Shown: positions 21,416-34,325 of the stretch, piece by piece
How the letters are laid out: each line of letters starts with the position of its first letter
Position numbering within the stretch: position 1 is the first letter of the stretch
NCBI GenBank assembly: GCA_951394045.1
Contig: CATOAN010000050.1
Location: 1-41,119 of the forward strand
Length of the DNA: 41,119 nt
DNA from: Nitzschia sp. DOCU1
Taxonomy: Eukaryota > Bacillariophyta > Bacillariophyceae > Bacillariales > Bacillariaceae
Direction: 5' to 3'
The notes under the pieces: generated by a model
The model's input: only the letters and a program-made list of their open reading frames with translations
What the model was told of the DNA's origin: nothing
Database searches by the model: none
Program-made: the position numbers and the translations under genes

Positions 21416-21955
21416 ATTTGCGCTTGGAAAAGGCCTTGCATCCCAAGCAATCCAGCGCCGAGCGCCCCGAGCGTGCAGAGGTCCGTCGCTGGAGTGCATG
21501 GCAGCTTGTGCCGAACAGTGATGTCGTGTGCGTCGGGGGTGATTCTTTTCTGGACCCCCAGACGAATTCCATGAATTGAACTTGTTGCTTTGTGCTCCGC
21601 AAAGTGTGCACTACTGTCTGGGAACCTCCAAGAATAATCGAGTTAATCTGGTTAAGTTATTTAATTGCGAGCGGCTCGCTTGGGCCGCCCCTCCCCTCCC
21701 TTCCGGCACGCCTACTCACAATTAATTGAATTAAATAAATTGACTGAATTAATGGAAAATAAGTTAAATGCATCAAATTAATTCAATAAACCAGAAGACG
21801 GTCTAATACGTCGGCACATAACTCATTCAGCGTTTTCCCTTGAACCGCGCGCGTGTCCTCCGCGCAGGCAGAAACAACAAACAAGGGCAGCAATACACCA
21901 AACAAAATAAAACAAAAACTAACAAAGGAAGCAAGGTCCCCAATTGCAGCAGCGC

Positions 21956-22028
21956 TTCTGCCACCGGGACTCGAACCCGGGTCGCTCGGGTGAGAGCCGA
22001 GTATCCTAACCAGCTAGACTATAGCGGA
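21956..22028 (-). tRNA. tRNA-Glu(CUC) B18, acceptor mismatch
   Basis: G70A gives a C3-A70 mismatch in the acceptor stem, next to the end recognised for 3' processing and charging. CpG to TpG change on the plus strand. Confidence 0.82.
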
Positions 22029-22579
22029 ATTTGCGCTTGGACAAACTTTGCGTCCCAAGCAATCCAGCGCCGAGCGCGCCGAGCGCGCCGAGGTCCGTCG
22101 CTGGAATGCATGGCAACTTGTGCCGAAACAATGTGTTCGTGTGTGTCGGGGGTAATTGTTTTTTTGGAACCCCAGAAGAATTCCATATTTTGAACTTTTT
22201 GTTTTGTGTTCAGCAAAGTGTGCTTTACAACCTCCAATAACCATCGAATTAATCTGGTTGACTTATTCAATCGCGAGCGGTTCGCCTTGGGTGCCCCCAT
22301 CCCCACCCTTCCGGCGCGCCTACTCGCAATTAATTGACTTAAATAAATTAAATACAATAAAAAATAATAATTGAAAAGAATTTGAAGCACTTAAATTAAT
22401 TCAACAAAGCAGAAAATGGGTCCAACGCGTCAGCACACAAGCCATGTACATGAAGTAAATAAACGCACTCAGCAGTTTCCCTTGAACCGCGCGCGTGTCC
22501 TCCGCGCAGGCAAAACAACTAACAAAACAAACAACACGAACACAAACAAAGGAACCAAGATCCCCCAGGGCAATAGCAC

Positions 22580-22652
22580 TTCCGCCGCCGTCTCTCGAGC
22601 CCGGGACGCTCGGGTGAGAGCCGAGTATCCTAACCAACTAGACTATAGCGGA
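22580..22652 (-). pseudogene. tRNA-Glu pseudogene A19
   Basis: No change in the 73 nt. One extra G in the upstream spacer near 22786 (ttttgctgg). Confidence 0.85.
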
Positions 22653-23193
22653 ATTTGCGCTTGGAAAAGGCCTTGCATCCCAAGCAATCCAGCGCCGAGC
22701 GCCCCGAGCGTGCAGAGGTCCGTCGCTGGAGTGCATGGCAGCTTGTGCCGAACAGTGATGTCGTGTGCGTCGGGGGTGATTCTTTTGCTGGACCCCCAGA
22801 CGAATTCCATGAATTGAACTTGTTGCTTTGTGCTCCGCAAAGTGTGCACTACTGTCTGGGAACCTCCAAGAATAATCGATTTAATCTGGTTAAGTTATTT
22901 AATTGCGAGCGGCTCGCTTGGGGCGCCCCTCCCCTCCCTTCCGGCACGCCTACTCACAATTAATTGAATTAGATAAATTGAATGAATTGATGGAAAATAA
23001 GTTAAATGCATCAAATTAATTCAATAAACCAGAAGACGGTCTAATACGTCGGCACATAACTCATTCAGCGTTTTCCCTTGAACCGCGCGCGTGTCCTCCG
23101 CGCAAGCAGAAACAACAAACAAGGGCAGCAATACACCAAACAAAATAAAACAAAAACTAACAAAGGAAGCAAGGTCCCCAATTGCAGCAGCGC

Positions 23194-23266
23194 TTCCGCC
23201 ACCGGGACTCGAACCCGGGTCGCTCGGGTGAGGGCCGAGTATCCTAACCAGCTAGACTATAGCGGA
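23194..23266 (-). tRNA. tRNA-Glu(CUC) B19 with U33 changed to C
   Basis: T33C in the anticodon loop (CCCTCAC). U33 makes the U-turn and is almost universal in elongator tRNAs, so decoding should be impaired although the stems are perfect. Confidence 0.85.
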
Positions 23267-23818
23267 ATTTGCGCTTGGACAAACTTTGCGTCCCAAGCAA
23301 TCCAGCGCCGAGCGCGCCGAGCGCGCCGAGGTCCGTCGCTGGAATGCATGGCAACTTGTGCCGAAACAATGTGTTCGTGTGTGTCGGGGGGTAATTGTTT
23401 TTTTGGAACCCCAGAAGAATTCCATATTTTGAACTTTTTGTTTTGTGTTCAGCAAAGTGTGCTTTACAACCTCCAGTAACCATCGAATTAATCTGGTTGA
23501 CTTATTCAATCGCGAGCGGTTCGCCTTGGGCGCCCCCATCCCCACCCTTCCGGCGCGCCTACTCGCAATTAATTGACTTAAATACATTAAATACAATAAA
23601 ACATAATAATTGAAAAGAATTTGAAGCAATTAAATTAATTCAACAAAGCAGAAAATGGGTCCAACGCGTCAGCACACAAGCCATGTACATGAAGTAAATA
23701 AACGCACTCAACAGTTTCCCTTGAACCGCGCGCGTGTCCTCCGCGCAAGCAAAAAAACTAACAAAACAAACAACACGAACACAACCAAAGGAACCAAGAT
23801 CCCCCAGGGCAATAGCAC

Positions 23819-23891
23819 TTCCGCCGCCGTCTCTCGAGCCCGGGACGCTCGGGTGAGAGCCGAGTATCCTAACCAACTAGACTATAGCGGA
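23819..23891 (-). pseudogene. tRNA-Glu pseudogene A20
   Basis: No change in the 73 nt. Confidence 0.85.
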
Positions 23892-24431
23892 ATTTGCGCT
23901 TGGAAAAGGCCTTGCATCCCAAGCAATCCAGCGCCGAGCGCCCCGAGCGTGCAGAGGTCCGTCGCTGGAGTGCATGGCAGCTTGTGCCGAACAGTGATGT
24001 CGTGTGTGTCGGGGGTGATTCTTTTCTGGACCCCCAGACGAATTCCATGAATTGAACTTGTTGCTTTGTGCTCCGCAAAGTGTGCACTACTGTCTGGGAA
24101 CCTCCAAGAATAATCGATTTAATCTGGTTAAGTTATTTAATTGCGAGCGGCTCGCTTGGGGCGCCCCTCCCCTCCCTTCCGGCACGCCTACTCACAATTA
24201 ATTGAATTAAATAAATTGACTGAATTAATGGAAAATAAGTTAAATGCATCAAATTAATTCAATAAACCAGAAGACGGTCTAATACGTCGGCACGCAACTC
24301 ATTCAGCGTTTTCCCTTGAACCGCGCGCGTGTCCTCCGCGCAGGCAGAAACAACAAACAAGGGCAGCAATACACCAAACAAAATAAAACAAAAACTAACA
24401 AAGGAAGCAAGGTCCCCAATTGCAGCAGCGC

Positions 24432-24504
24432 TTCCGCCACCGGGACTCGAACCCGGGTCGCTCGGGTGAGAGTCGAGTATCCTAACCAGCTAGACTATAG
24501 CGGA
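24432..24504 (-). tRNA. tRNA-Glu(CUC) B20
   Basis: G31A with an A31-C39 mismatch, same as B1 and the neighbour B21. Confidence 0.85.
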
Positions 24505-25055
24505 ATTTGCGCTTGGACAAACTTTGCGTCCCAAGCAATCCAGCGCCGAGCGCGCCGAGCGCGCCGAGGTCCGTCGCTGGAATGCATGGCAACTTGTGCC
24601 GAAACAATGTGTTCGTGTGTGTCGGGGGTAATTGTTTTTTTGGAACCCCAGAAGAATTCCATATTTTGAACTTTTTGTTTTGTGTTCAGCAAAGTGTGCT
24701 TTACAACCTCCAATAACCATCGAATTAATCTGGTTGACTTATTCAATCGCGAGCGGTTCGCCTTGGGCGCCCCCATCCCCACCCTTCCGGCGCGCCTACT
24801 CGCAATTAATTGACTTAAATAAATTAAATACAATAAAAAATAATAATTGAAAAGAATTTGAAGCAATTCAATTAATTCAACAAAGCAGAAAATGGGTCCA
24901 ACGCGTCAGCACACAAGCCATGTACATGAAGTAAATAAACGCACTCAACAGTTTCCCTTGAACCGCGCGCGTGTCCTCCGCGCAAGCAAAAAAACTAACA
25001 AAACAAACAACACGAACACAACCAAAGGAACCAAGATCCCCCAGGGCAATAGCAC

Positions 25056-25128
25056 TTCCGCCGCCGTCTCTCGAGCCCGGGACGCTCGGGTGAGAGCCGA
25101 GTATCCTAACCAACTAGACTATAGCGGA
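25056..25128 (-). pseudogene. tRNA-Glu pseudogene A21
   Basis: No change in the 73 nt. Confidence 0.85.
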
Positions 25129-25668
25129 ATTTGCGCTTGGAAAAGGCCTTGCATCCCAAGCAATCCAGCGCCGAGCGCCCCGAGCGTGCAGAGGTCCGTC
25201 GCTGGAGTGCATGGCAGCTTGTGCCGAACAGTGATGTCGTGTGCGTCGGGGGTGATTCTTTTCTGGACCCCCAGACGAATTCCATGAATTGAACTTGTTG
25301 CTTTGTGCTCCGCAAAGTGTGCACTACTGCCTGGGAACCTCCAAGAATAATCGATTTAATCTGGTTAAGTTATTTAATTGCGAGCGGCTCGCTTGGGGCG
25401 CCCCTCCCCTCCCTTCCGGCACGCCTACTCACAATTAATTGAATTAAATAAATTGACTGAATTAATGGAAAATAAGTTAAATGCATCAAATTAATTCAAT
25501 AAACCAGAAGACGGTCTAATACGTCGGCACATAACTCATTCAGCGTTTTCCCTTGAACCGCGCGCGTGTCCTCCGCGCAAGCAGAAACAACAAACAAGGG
25601 CAGCAATACACCAAACAAAATAAAACAAAAACTAACAAAGGAAGCAAGGTCCCCAATTGCAGCAGCGC

Positions 25669-25741
25669 TTCCGCCACCGGGACTCGAACCCGGGTCGCTC
25701 GGGTGAGAGTCGAGTATCCTAACCAGCTAGACTATAGCGGA
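25669..25741 (-). tRNA. tRNA-Glu(CUC) B21
   Basis: G31A as in B20, one unit away, suggesting duplication of the unit or local conversion. Confidence 0.85.
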
Positions 25742-26290
25742 ATTTGCGCTTGGACAAACTTTGCGTCCCAAGCAATCCAGCGCCGAGCGCGCCGAGCGCG
25801 CCGAGGTCCGTCGCTGGAATGCGTGGCAACTTGTGCCGAAACAATGTGTTCGTGTGTGTCGGGGGTAATTGTTTTTTTGGAACCCCAGAAGAATTCCATA
25901 TTTTGAACTTGTTGTTTTGTGTTCAGCAAAGTGTGCTTTACAACCTCCAATAACCATCGAATTAATCTGGTTGACTGATTCAATCGCGAGCGGTTCGCCT
26001 TGGGCGCCCCCATCCCCACCCTTCCGGCGCGCCTACTCGCAATGAATTGACTTAAATAAATTAAATACAATAAAATATAATAATTGAAAAAATTGAAGCA
26101 ATTCAATTAATTCAACAAAGCAGAAAATGGGTCCAACGCGTCAGCACACAAGCCATGTACATGAAGTAAATAAACGCACTCAACAGTTTCCCTTGAACCG
26201 CGCGCGTGTCCTCCGCGCAAGCAAAAAAACTAACAAAACAAACAACACGAACACAACCAAAGGAACCAAGATCCCCCAGGGCAATAGCAC

Positions 26291-26363
26291 TTCCGCCGCC
26301 GTCTCTCGAGCCCGGGACGCTCGGGTGAGAGCCGAGTATCCTAACCAACTAGACTATAGCGGA
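26291..26363 (-). pseudogene. tRNA-Glu pseudogene A22
   Basis: No change in the 73 nt. The upstream spacer has a one-base loss (gaccccag) and a one-base gain (tctggggaac). Confidence 0.85.
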
Positions 26364-26904
26364 ATTTGCGCTTGGAAAAGGCCTTGCATCCCAAGCAATC
26401 CAGCGCCGAGCGCCCCGAGCGTGCAGAGGTCCGTCGCTGGAGTGCATGGCAGCTTGTGCCGAACAGTGATGTCGTGTGTGTCGGGGGTGGTTCTTTTCTG
26501 GACCCCAGACGAATTCCATGAATTGAACTTGTTGCCTTGTGCTCCGCAAAGTGTGCACTACTGTCTGGGGAACCTCCAAGAATAATCGATTTAATCTGGT
26601 TAAGTTATTTAATTGCGAGCGGCTCGCTTGGGGCGCCCCTCCCCTCCCTTCCGGCACGCCTACTCACAATTAATTGAATTAAATAAATTGAATGCATTAA
26701 TGGAAAATAAATTAAATGCATCAAATTAATTCAATAAACCAGAAGACGGTCTAATACGACGGCACATAACTCATTCAGCGGTTTCCCTTGAACCGCGCGC
26801 GTGTCCTCCGCGCAAGCAGAAACAACAAACAAGGGCAGCAATACACCAAACAAAATAAAACAAAAAACTAACAAAGGAAGCAAGGTCCCCAATTGCAGCA
26901 GCGC

Positions 26905-26977
26905 TTCCGCCACCGGGACTTGAACCCGGGTCGCTCGGGTGAGAGCCGAGTATCCTAACCAGCTAGACTATAGCGGA
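26905..26977 (-). tRNA. tRNA-Glu(CUC) B22
   Basis: G57A in the T loop, a permitted purine change, so the B box is GGTTCAA. All stems intact. The second upstream 9-mer is gccccgagc, which is the A-type base. Confidence 0.92.
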
Positions 26978-27530
26978 ATTTGCGCTTGGACAAACTTTGC
27001 GTCCCAAGCAATCCAGCGCCGAGCGCCCCGAGCGCGCCGAGGTCCGTCGCTGGAATGCATGGCAACTTGTGCCGAAACAATGTGTTCGTGTGTGTCGGGG
27101 GGTAATTGTTTTTTTGGAACCCCAGAAGAATTCCATATTTTGAACTTTTTGTTTTGTGTTCAGCAAAGTGTGCTTTACAACCTCCAATAACCATCGAATT
27201 AATCTGGTTGACTTATTCAATCGCGAGCGGTTCGCCTTGGGCGCCCCCATCCCCACCCTTCCGGCGCGCCTACTCGCAATTAATTGACTTAAATAAATTA
27301 AATACAATAAAAAATAATAATTGAAAAGAATTTGAAGCAATTAAATTAATTCAACAAAGCAGAAAATGGGTCCAACGCGTCAGCACACAAGCCATGTACA
27401 TGAAGTAAATAAACGCACTCAACAGTTTCCCTTGAACCGCGCGCGTGTCCTCCGCGCAAGCAAAAAAAACTAACAAAACAAACAACACGAACACAACCAA
27501 ATGAACCAAGATCCCCCAGGGCAATAGCAC

Positions 27531-27603
27531 TTCCGCCGCCGTCTCTCGAGCCCGGGACGCTCGGGTGAGAGCCGAGTATCCTAACCAACTAGACTATAGC
27601 GGA
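27531..27603 (-). pseudogene. tRNA-Glu pseudogene A23
   Basis: No change in the 73 nt. Oligo-T run of 8 downstream and aaatgaacc variant. Confidence 0.85.
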
Positions 27604-28143
27604 ATTTGCGCTTGGAAAAGGCCTTGCATCCCAATCAATCCAGCGCCGAGCGCCCCGAGCGTGCAGAGGTCCGTCGCTGGAGTGCATGGCAGCTTGTGCC
27701 GAACAGTGATGTCGTGTGTGTCGGGGGTGATTCTTTTCTGGACCCCCAGACGAATTCCATGAATTGAACTTGTTGCTTTGTGCTCCGCAAAGTGTGCACT
27801 ACTGTCTGGGAACCTCCAAGAATAATCGATTTAATCTGGTTAAGTTCTTTAATTGCGAGCGGCTCGCTTGGGGCGCCCCTCCCCTCCCTTCCGGCACGCC
27901 TACTCACAATTAATTGAATTAAATAAATTGAATGAATTAATGGAAAATAAGTTAAATGCATCAAATTAATTCAATAAACCCGAAGACGGTCTAATACGTC
28001 GGCACATAACTCATTCAGCGTTTTCCCTTGAACCGCGCGCGTGTCCTCCGCGCAAGCAGAAACAACAAACAAGGGCAGCAATACACCAAACAAAATAAAA
28101 CAAAAACTAACAAAGGAAGCAAGGTCCCCAATTGCAGCAGCGC

Positions 28144-28216
28144 TTCCGCCACCGGGACTCGAACCCGGGTCGCTCGGATGAGAGCCGAGTATCCTAACCA
28201 GCTAGACTATAGCGGA
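28144..28216 (-). tRNA. tRNA-Glu(CUC) B23
   Basis: C38T in the anticodon loop, shared with adjacent B24; the stems are intact. The 5' flank carries several changes (tacacttgggc), the most altered leader of the B set. Confidence 0.9.
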
Positions 28217-28768
28217 ATTTACACTTGGGCAAACTTTGCGTCCCAAGCAATCCAGCGCCGAGCGCGCCGAGCGCGCCGAGGTCCGTCGCTGGAATGCATG
28301 GCAACTTGTGCCGAAACAATGTGTTCGTGTGTGTCGGGGGTAATTGTTTTTTTGGAACCCCAGAAGAATTCCATATTTTGAACTTTTTGTTTTGTGTTCA
28401 GCAAAGTGTGCTTTACAACCTCCAATAACCATCGAATTAATCTGGTTGACTTATTCAATCGCGAGCGGTTCGCCTTGGGCGCCCCCATCCCCACCCTTCC
28501 GGCGCGCCTACTCGCAATTAATTGACTTAAATCAATTAAATACAATAAAAAATAATAATTGAAAAGAATTTGAAGCAATTAAATTAATTCAACAAAGCAG
28601 AAAATGGGTCCAACGCGTCAGCACACAAGCCATGTACATGAAGTAAATAAACGCACTCAACAGTTTCCCTTGAACCGCGCGCGTGTCCTCCGCGCAAGCA
28701 AAAAAAACTAACAAAACAAACAACACGAACACAACCAAAGGAACCAAGATCCCCCAGGGCAATAGCAC

Positions 28769-28841
28769 TTCCGCCGCCGTCTCTCGAGCCCGGGACGCTC
28801 GGGTGAGAGCCGAGTATCCTAACCAACTAGACTATAGCGGA
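28769..28841 (-). pseudogene. tRNA-Glu pseudogene A24
   Basis: No change in the 73 nt. Oligo-T run of 8 downstream. Confidence 0.85.
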
Positions 28842-29381
28842 ATTTGCGCTTGGAAAAGGCCTTGCATCCCAAGCAATCCAGCGCCGAGCGCCCCGAGCGT
28901 GCAGAGGTCCGTCGCTGGAGTGCATGGCAGCTTGTGCCGAACAGTGATGTCGTGTGTGTCGGGGGTGATTCTTTTCTGGACCCCCAGACGAATTCCATGA
29001 ATTGAACTTGTTGCTTTGTGCTCCGCAAAGTGTGCACTACTGTCTGGGAACCTCCAAGAATAATCGATTTAATCTGGTTAAGTTATTTAATTGCGAGCGG
29101 CTCGCTTGGGGCGCCCCTCCCCTCCCTTCCGGCACGCCTACTCACAATTAATTGAATTAAATAAATTGAATGAATTGATGGAAAATAAGTTAAATGCATC
29201 AAATTAATTCAATAAACCAGAAGACGGTCTAATACGTCGGCACATAACTCATTCAGCGTTTTCCCTTGAACCGCGCGCGTGTCCTCCGCGCAAGCAGAAA
29301 CAACAAACAAGGGCAGCAATACACCAAACAAAATAAAACAAAAACTAACAAAGGAAGCAAGGTCCCCAATTGCAGCAGCGC

Positions 29382-29454
29382 TTCCGCCACCGGGACTCGA
29401 ACCCGGGTCGCTCGGATGAGAGCCGAGTATCCTAACCAGCTAGACTATAGCGGA
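29382..29454 (-). tRNA. tRNA-Glu(CUC) B24
   Basis: C38T as in B23 but with a normal 5' flank. Confidence 0.91.
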
Positions 29455-30005
29455 ATTTGCGCTTGGACAAACTTTGCGTCCCAAGCAATCCAGCGCCGAG
29501 CGCGCCGAGCGCGCCGAGGTCCGTCGCTGGAATGCATGGCAACTTGTGCCGAAACAATGTGTTCGCGTGTGTCGGGGGTAATTGTTTTTTTGGAACCCCA
29601 GAAGAATTCCATATTTTGAACTTTTTGTTTTGTGTTCAGCAAAGTGTGCTTTACAACCTCCAATAACCATCGAATTAATCTGGTTGACTTATTCAATCGC
29701 GAGCGGTTCGCCTTGGGCGCCCCCATCCCCACCCTTCCGGCGCGCCTACTCGCAATTAATTGACTTAAATAAATTAAATACAATAAAAAATAATAATTGA
29801 AAAGAATTTGAAGCAATTAAATTAATTCAACAAAGCAGAAAATGGGTCCAACGCGTCAGCACACAAGCCATGTACATGAAGTAAATGAACGCACTCAACA
29901 GTTTCCCTTGAACCGCGCGCGTGTCCGCCGCGCAAGCAAAAAAACTAACAAAACAAACAACACGAACACAACCAAAGGAACCAAGATCCCCCAGGGCAAT
30001 AGCAC

Positions 30006-30078
30006 TTCCGCCGCCGTCTCTCGAGCCCGGGACGCTCGGGTGAGAGCCGAGTATCCTAACCAACTAGACTATAGCGGA
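30006..30078 (-). pseudogene. tRNA-Glu pseudogene A25
   Basis: No change in the 73 nt. Hairpin loop T to G downstream. Confidence 0.85.
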
Positions 30079-30618
30079 ATTTGCGCTTGGAAAAGGCCTT
30101 GCATCCCAAGCAATCCAGCGCCGAGCGCCCCGAGCGTGCAGAGGTCCGTCGCTGGAGTGCATGGCAGATTGTGCCGAACAGTGATGTCGTGTGTGTCGGG
30201 GGTGATTCTTTTCTGGACCCCCAGACGAATTCCATGAATTGAACTTGTTGCTTTGTGCTCCGCAAAGTGTGCACTACTGTCTGGGAACCTCCAAGAATAA
30301 TCGATTTAATCTGGTTAAGTTATTTAATTGCGAGCGGCTCGCTTGGGGCGCCCCTCCCCTCCCTTCCGGCACGCCTACTCACAATTAATTGAATTAAATA
30401 AATTGAATGAATTAATGGAAAATAAGTTAAATGCATCAAATTAATTCAATAAACCAGAAGACGGTCTAATACGTCGGCACATAACTCATTCAGCGTTTTC
30501 CCTTGAACCGCGCGCGTGTCCTCCGCGCAAGCAGAAACAACAAACAAGGGCAGCAATACACCAAACAAAATAAAACAAAAACTAACAAAGGAAGCAAGGT
30601 CCCCAATTGCAGCAGCGC

Positions 30619-30691
30619 TTCCGCCACCGGGACTCGAACCCAGGTCGCTCGGGTGAGAGCCGAGTATCCTAACCAGCTAGACTATAGCGGA
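30619..30691 (-). tRNA. tRNA-Glu(CUC) B25
   Basis: C50T makes a T50-G64 wobble in the T stem; still pairs. The plus-strand T run upstream is 8 long, not 7. Confidence 0.9.
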
Positions 30692-31243
30692 ATTTGCGCT
30701 TGGACAAACTTTGCGTCCCAAGCAATCCAGCGCCGAGCGCGCCGAGCGCGCCGAGGTCCGTCGCTGGAATGCATGGCAACTTGTGCCGAAACAATGTGTT
30801 CGTGTGTGTCGGGGGTAATTGTTTTTTTTGGAACCCCAGAAGAATTCCATATTTTGAACTTTTTGTTTTGTGTTCAGCAAAGTGTGCTTTACAACCTCCA
30901 ATACCATCGAATTAATCTGGTTGACTTATTCAATCGCGAGCGGTTCGCCTTGGGCGCCCCCCATCCCCACCCTTCCGGCGCGCCTGCTCGCAATTAATTG
31001 ACTTAAATAAATTAAATACAATAAAAAATAATAATTGAAAAGACTTTGAAGCAATTAAATTAATTCAACAAAGCAGAAAATGGGTCCAACGCGTCAGCAC
31101 ACAAGCCATGTACATGAAGTAAATAAACGCACTCAGCAGTTTCCCTTGAACCGCGCGCGTGTCCTCCGCGCAAGCAAAAAAACTAACAAAACAAACAACA
31201 CGAACACAGCCAAAGGAACCAAGATCCCCCAGGGCAATAGCAC

Positions 31244-31316
31244 TTCCGCCGCCGTCTCTCGAGCCCGGGACGCTCGGGTGAGAGCCGAGTATCCTAACCA
31301 ACTAGACTATAGCGGA
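31244..31316 (-). pseudogene. tRNA-Glu pseudogene A26
   Basis: No change in the 73 nt. The upstream spacer has a small deletion near 31474 (catgtaact). Confidence 0.85.
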
Positions 31317-31852
31317 ATTTGCGCTTGGAAAAGGCCTTGCATCCCAAGCAATCCAGCGCCGAGCGCCCCGAGCGTGCAGAGGTCCGTCGCTGGAGTGCAT
31401 GGCAGCTTGTGCCGAACAGTGATGTCGTGTGCGTCGGGGGTGATTCTTTTCTGGACCCCCAGACGAATTCCATGTAACTTGTTGCTTTGTGCTCCGCAAA
31501 GTGTGCACTACTGTCTGGGAACCTCCAAGAATAATCGATTTAATCTGGTTAAGTTATTTAATTGCGAGCGGCTCGCTTGGGGCGCCCCTCCCCTCCCTTC
31601 CGGCACGCCTACTCACAATTAATTGAATTAAATAAATTGAATGAATTAATGGAAAATAAGTTAAATGCATCAAATTAATTCAATAAACCAGAAGACGGTC
31701 TAATACGTCGGCACATAACTCATTCAGCGTTTTCCCTTGAACCGCGCGCGTGTCCTCCGCGCAAGCAGAAACAACAAACAAGGGCAGCAATACACCAAAC
31801 AAAATAAAACAAAAACTAACAAAGGAAGCAAGGTCCCCAATTGCAGCAGCGC

Positions 31853-31925
31853 TTCCGCCACTGGGACTCGAACCCGGGTCGCTCGGGTGAGAGCCGAGTA
31901 TCCTAACCAGCTAGACTATAGCGGA
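31853..31925 (-). tRNA. tRNA-Glu(CUC) B26, T-stem mismatch
   Basis: G64A gives a C50-A64 mismatch. The leader reads cttggaaaaaac, which mixes the A-type ggaaaa with B sequence. Confidence 0.84.
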
Positions 31926-32477
31926 ATTTGCGCTTGGAAAAAACTTTGCGTCCCAAGCAATCCAGCGCCGAGCGCGCCGAGCGCGCCGAGGTCCGTCGCT
32001 GGAATGCATGGCAACTTGTGCCGAAACAATGTGTTCGTGTGTGTCGGGGGTAATTGTTTTTTTGGAACCCCAGAAGAATTCCATATTTTGAACTTTTTGT
32101 TTTGTGTTCAGCAAAGTGTGCTTTGCAACCTCCAATAACCATCGAATTAATCTGGTTGACCTATTCAATCGCGAGCGGTTCGCCTTGGGCGCCCCCATCC
32201 CCACCCTTCCGGCGCGCCTACTCGCAATTAATTGACTTAAATAAATTAAATACAATAAAAAATAATAATTGAAAAGAATTTGAAGCAATTAAATTAATTC
32301 AACAAAGCAGAAAATGGGTCCAACGCGTCAGCACACAAGCCATGTACATGAAGTAAATAAACGCACTCAACAGTTTCCCTTGAACCGCGCGCGTGTCCTC
32401 CGCGCAAGCAAAAAAACTAACAAAACAAACAACACGAACACAACCAAAGGAACCAAGATCCCCCAGGGCAATAGCAC

Positions 32478-32550
32478 TTCCGCCGCCGTCTCTCGAGCCC
32501 GGGACGCTCGGGTGAGAGCCGAGTATCCTAACCAACTAGACTATAGCGGA
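32478..32550 (-). pseudogene. tRNA-Glu pseudogene A27
   Basis: No change in the 73 nt. The leader reads ggctttgcgtcc, which is the B-type version, a probable conversion patch. Confidence 0.85.
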
Positions 32551-33090
32551 ATTTGCGCTTGGAAAAGGCTTTGCGTCCCAAGCAATCCAGCGCCGAGCGC
32601 CCCGAGCGTGCAGAGGTCCGTCGCTGGAGTGCATGGCAGCTTGTGCCGAACAGTGATGTCGTGTGCGTCGGGGGTGATTCTTTTCTGGACCCCCAGACGA
32701 ATTCCATGAATTGAACTTGTTGCTCTGTGCTCCGCAAAGTGTGCACTACTGTCTGGGAACCTCCAAGAATAATCGATTTAATCTGGTTAAGTTATTTAAT
32801 TGCGAGCGGCTCGCTTGGTGCGCCCCTCCCCTCCCTTCCGGCACGCCTACTCACAATTAATTGAATTAAATAAATTGAATGAATTAATGGAAAATAAGTT
32901 AAATGCATCAAATTAATTCAATAAACCAGAAGACGGTCTAATACGTCGGCACATAACTCATTCAGCGTTTTCCCTTGAACCGCGCGCGTGTCCTCCGCGC
33001 AAGCAGAAACAACAAACAAGGGCAGCAATACACCAAACAAAATAAAACAAAAGCTAACAAAGGAAGCAAGGTCCCCAATTGCAGCAGCGC

Positions 33091-33163
33091 TTCCGCCACC
33101 GGGACTCGAATCCGGGTCGCTCGGGTGAGAGCCGAGTATCCTAACCAGCTAGACTATAGCGGA
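33091..33163 (-). tRNA. tRNA-Glu(CUC) B27, B-box G53 changed
   Basis: G53A as in B17 and B33. Leader cttgtac as in B9. Confidence 0.8.
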
Positions 33164-33712
33164 ATTTGCGCTTGTACAAACTTTGCGTCCCAAGCAATCC
33201 AGCGCCGAGCGCGCCGAGCGCGCCGAGGTCCGTCGCTGGAATGCATGGCAACTTGTGCCGAAACAATGTGTTCGTGTGTGTCGGGGGTAATTGTTTTTTT
33301 GGAACCCCAGAAGAATTCCATATTTTGAACTTTTTGTTTTGTGTTCAGCAAAGTGTGCTTTACAACCTCCAATAACCATCGAATTAATCTGGTTGACTTA
33401 TTCAATCGCGAGCGGTTCGCCTTGGGCGCCCCCATCCCCACCCTTCCGGCGCGCCTACTCGCAATTAATTGACTTAAATAAATTAAATACAATAAAAATA
33501 ATAATTGAAAAGAATTTGAAGCAATTAAATTAATTCAACAAAGCAGAAAATGTGTCCAACGCGTCAGCACACAAGCCATGTACATGAAGTAAATAAACGC
33601 ACTCAACAGTTTCCCTTGAACCGCGCGCGTGTCCTCCGCGCAAGCAAAAAACTAACAAAACAAACAACACGAACACAACCAAAGGAACCAAGATCCCCCA
33701 GGGCAATAGCAC

Positions 33713-33785
33713 TTCCGCCGCCGTTTCTCGAGCCCGGGACGCTCGGGTGAGAGCCGAGTATCCTAACCAACTAGACTATAGCGGA
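33713..33785 (-). pseudogene. tRNA-Glu pseudogene A28
   Basis: One change, G61A, inside the already broken T arm. The downstream oligo-T run is 6 long. Confidence 0.84.
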
Positions 33786-34325
33786 ATTTGCGCTTGGAAA
33801 AGGCCTTGCATCCCAAGCAATCCAGCGCCGAGCGCCCCGAGCGTGCAGAGGTCCGTCGCTGGAGTGCATGGCAGCTTGTGCCGAACAGTGATGTCGTGTG
33901 TGTCGGGGGTGATTCTTTTCTGGACCCCCAGACGAATTCCATGAATTGAACTTGTTGCTTTGTGCTCCGCAAAGTGTGCACTACTGTCTGGGAACCTCCA
34001 AGAATAATCGATTTAATCTGGTTAAGTTATTTAATTGCGAGCGGCTCGCTTGGGGCGCCCCTCCCCTCCCTTCCGGCACGCCTACTCACAATTAATTGAA
34101 TTAAATAAATTGAATGAATTAATGGAAAATAAGTTAAATGCATCAAATTAATTCAATAAACCAGAAGACGGTCTAATACGTCGGCACATAACTCATTCAG
34201 CGTTTTCCCTTGAACCGCGCGCGTGTCCTCCGCGCAAGCAGAAACAACAAACAAGGGCAGCAATACACCAAACAAAATAAAACAAAAACTAACAAAGGAA
34301 GCAAGGTCCCCAATTGCAGCAGCGC

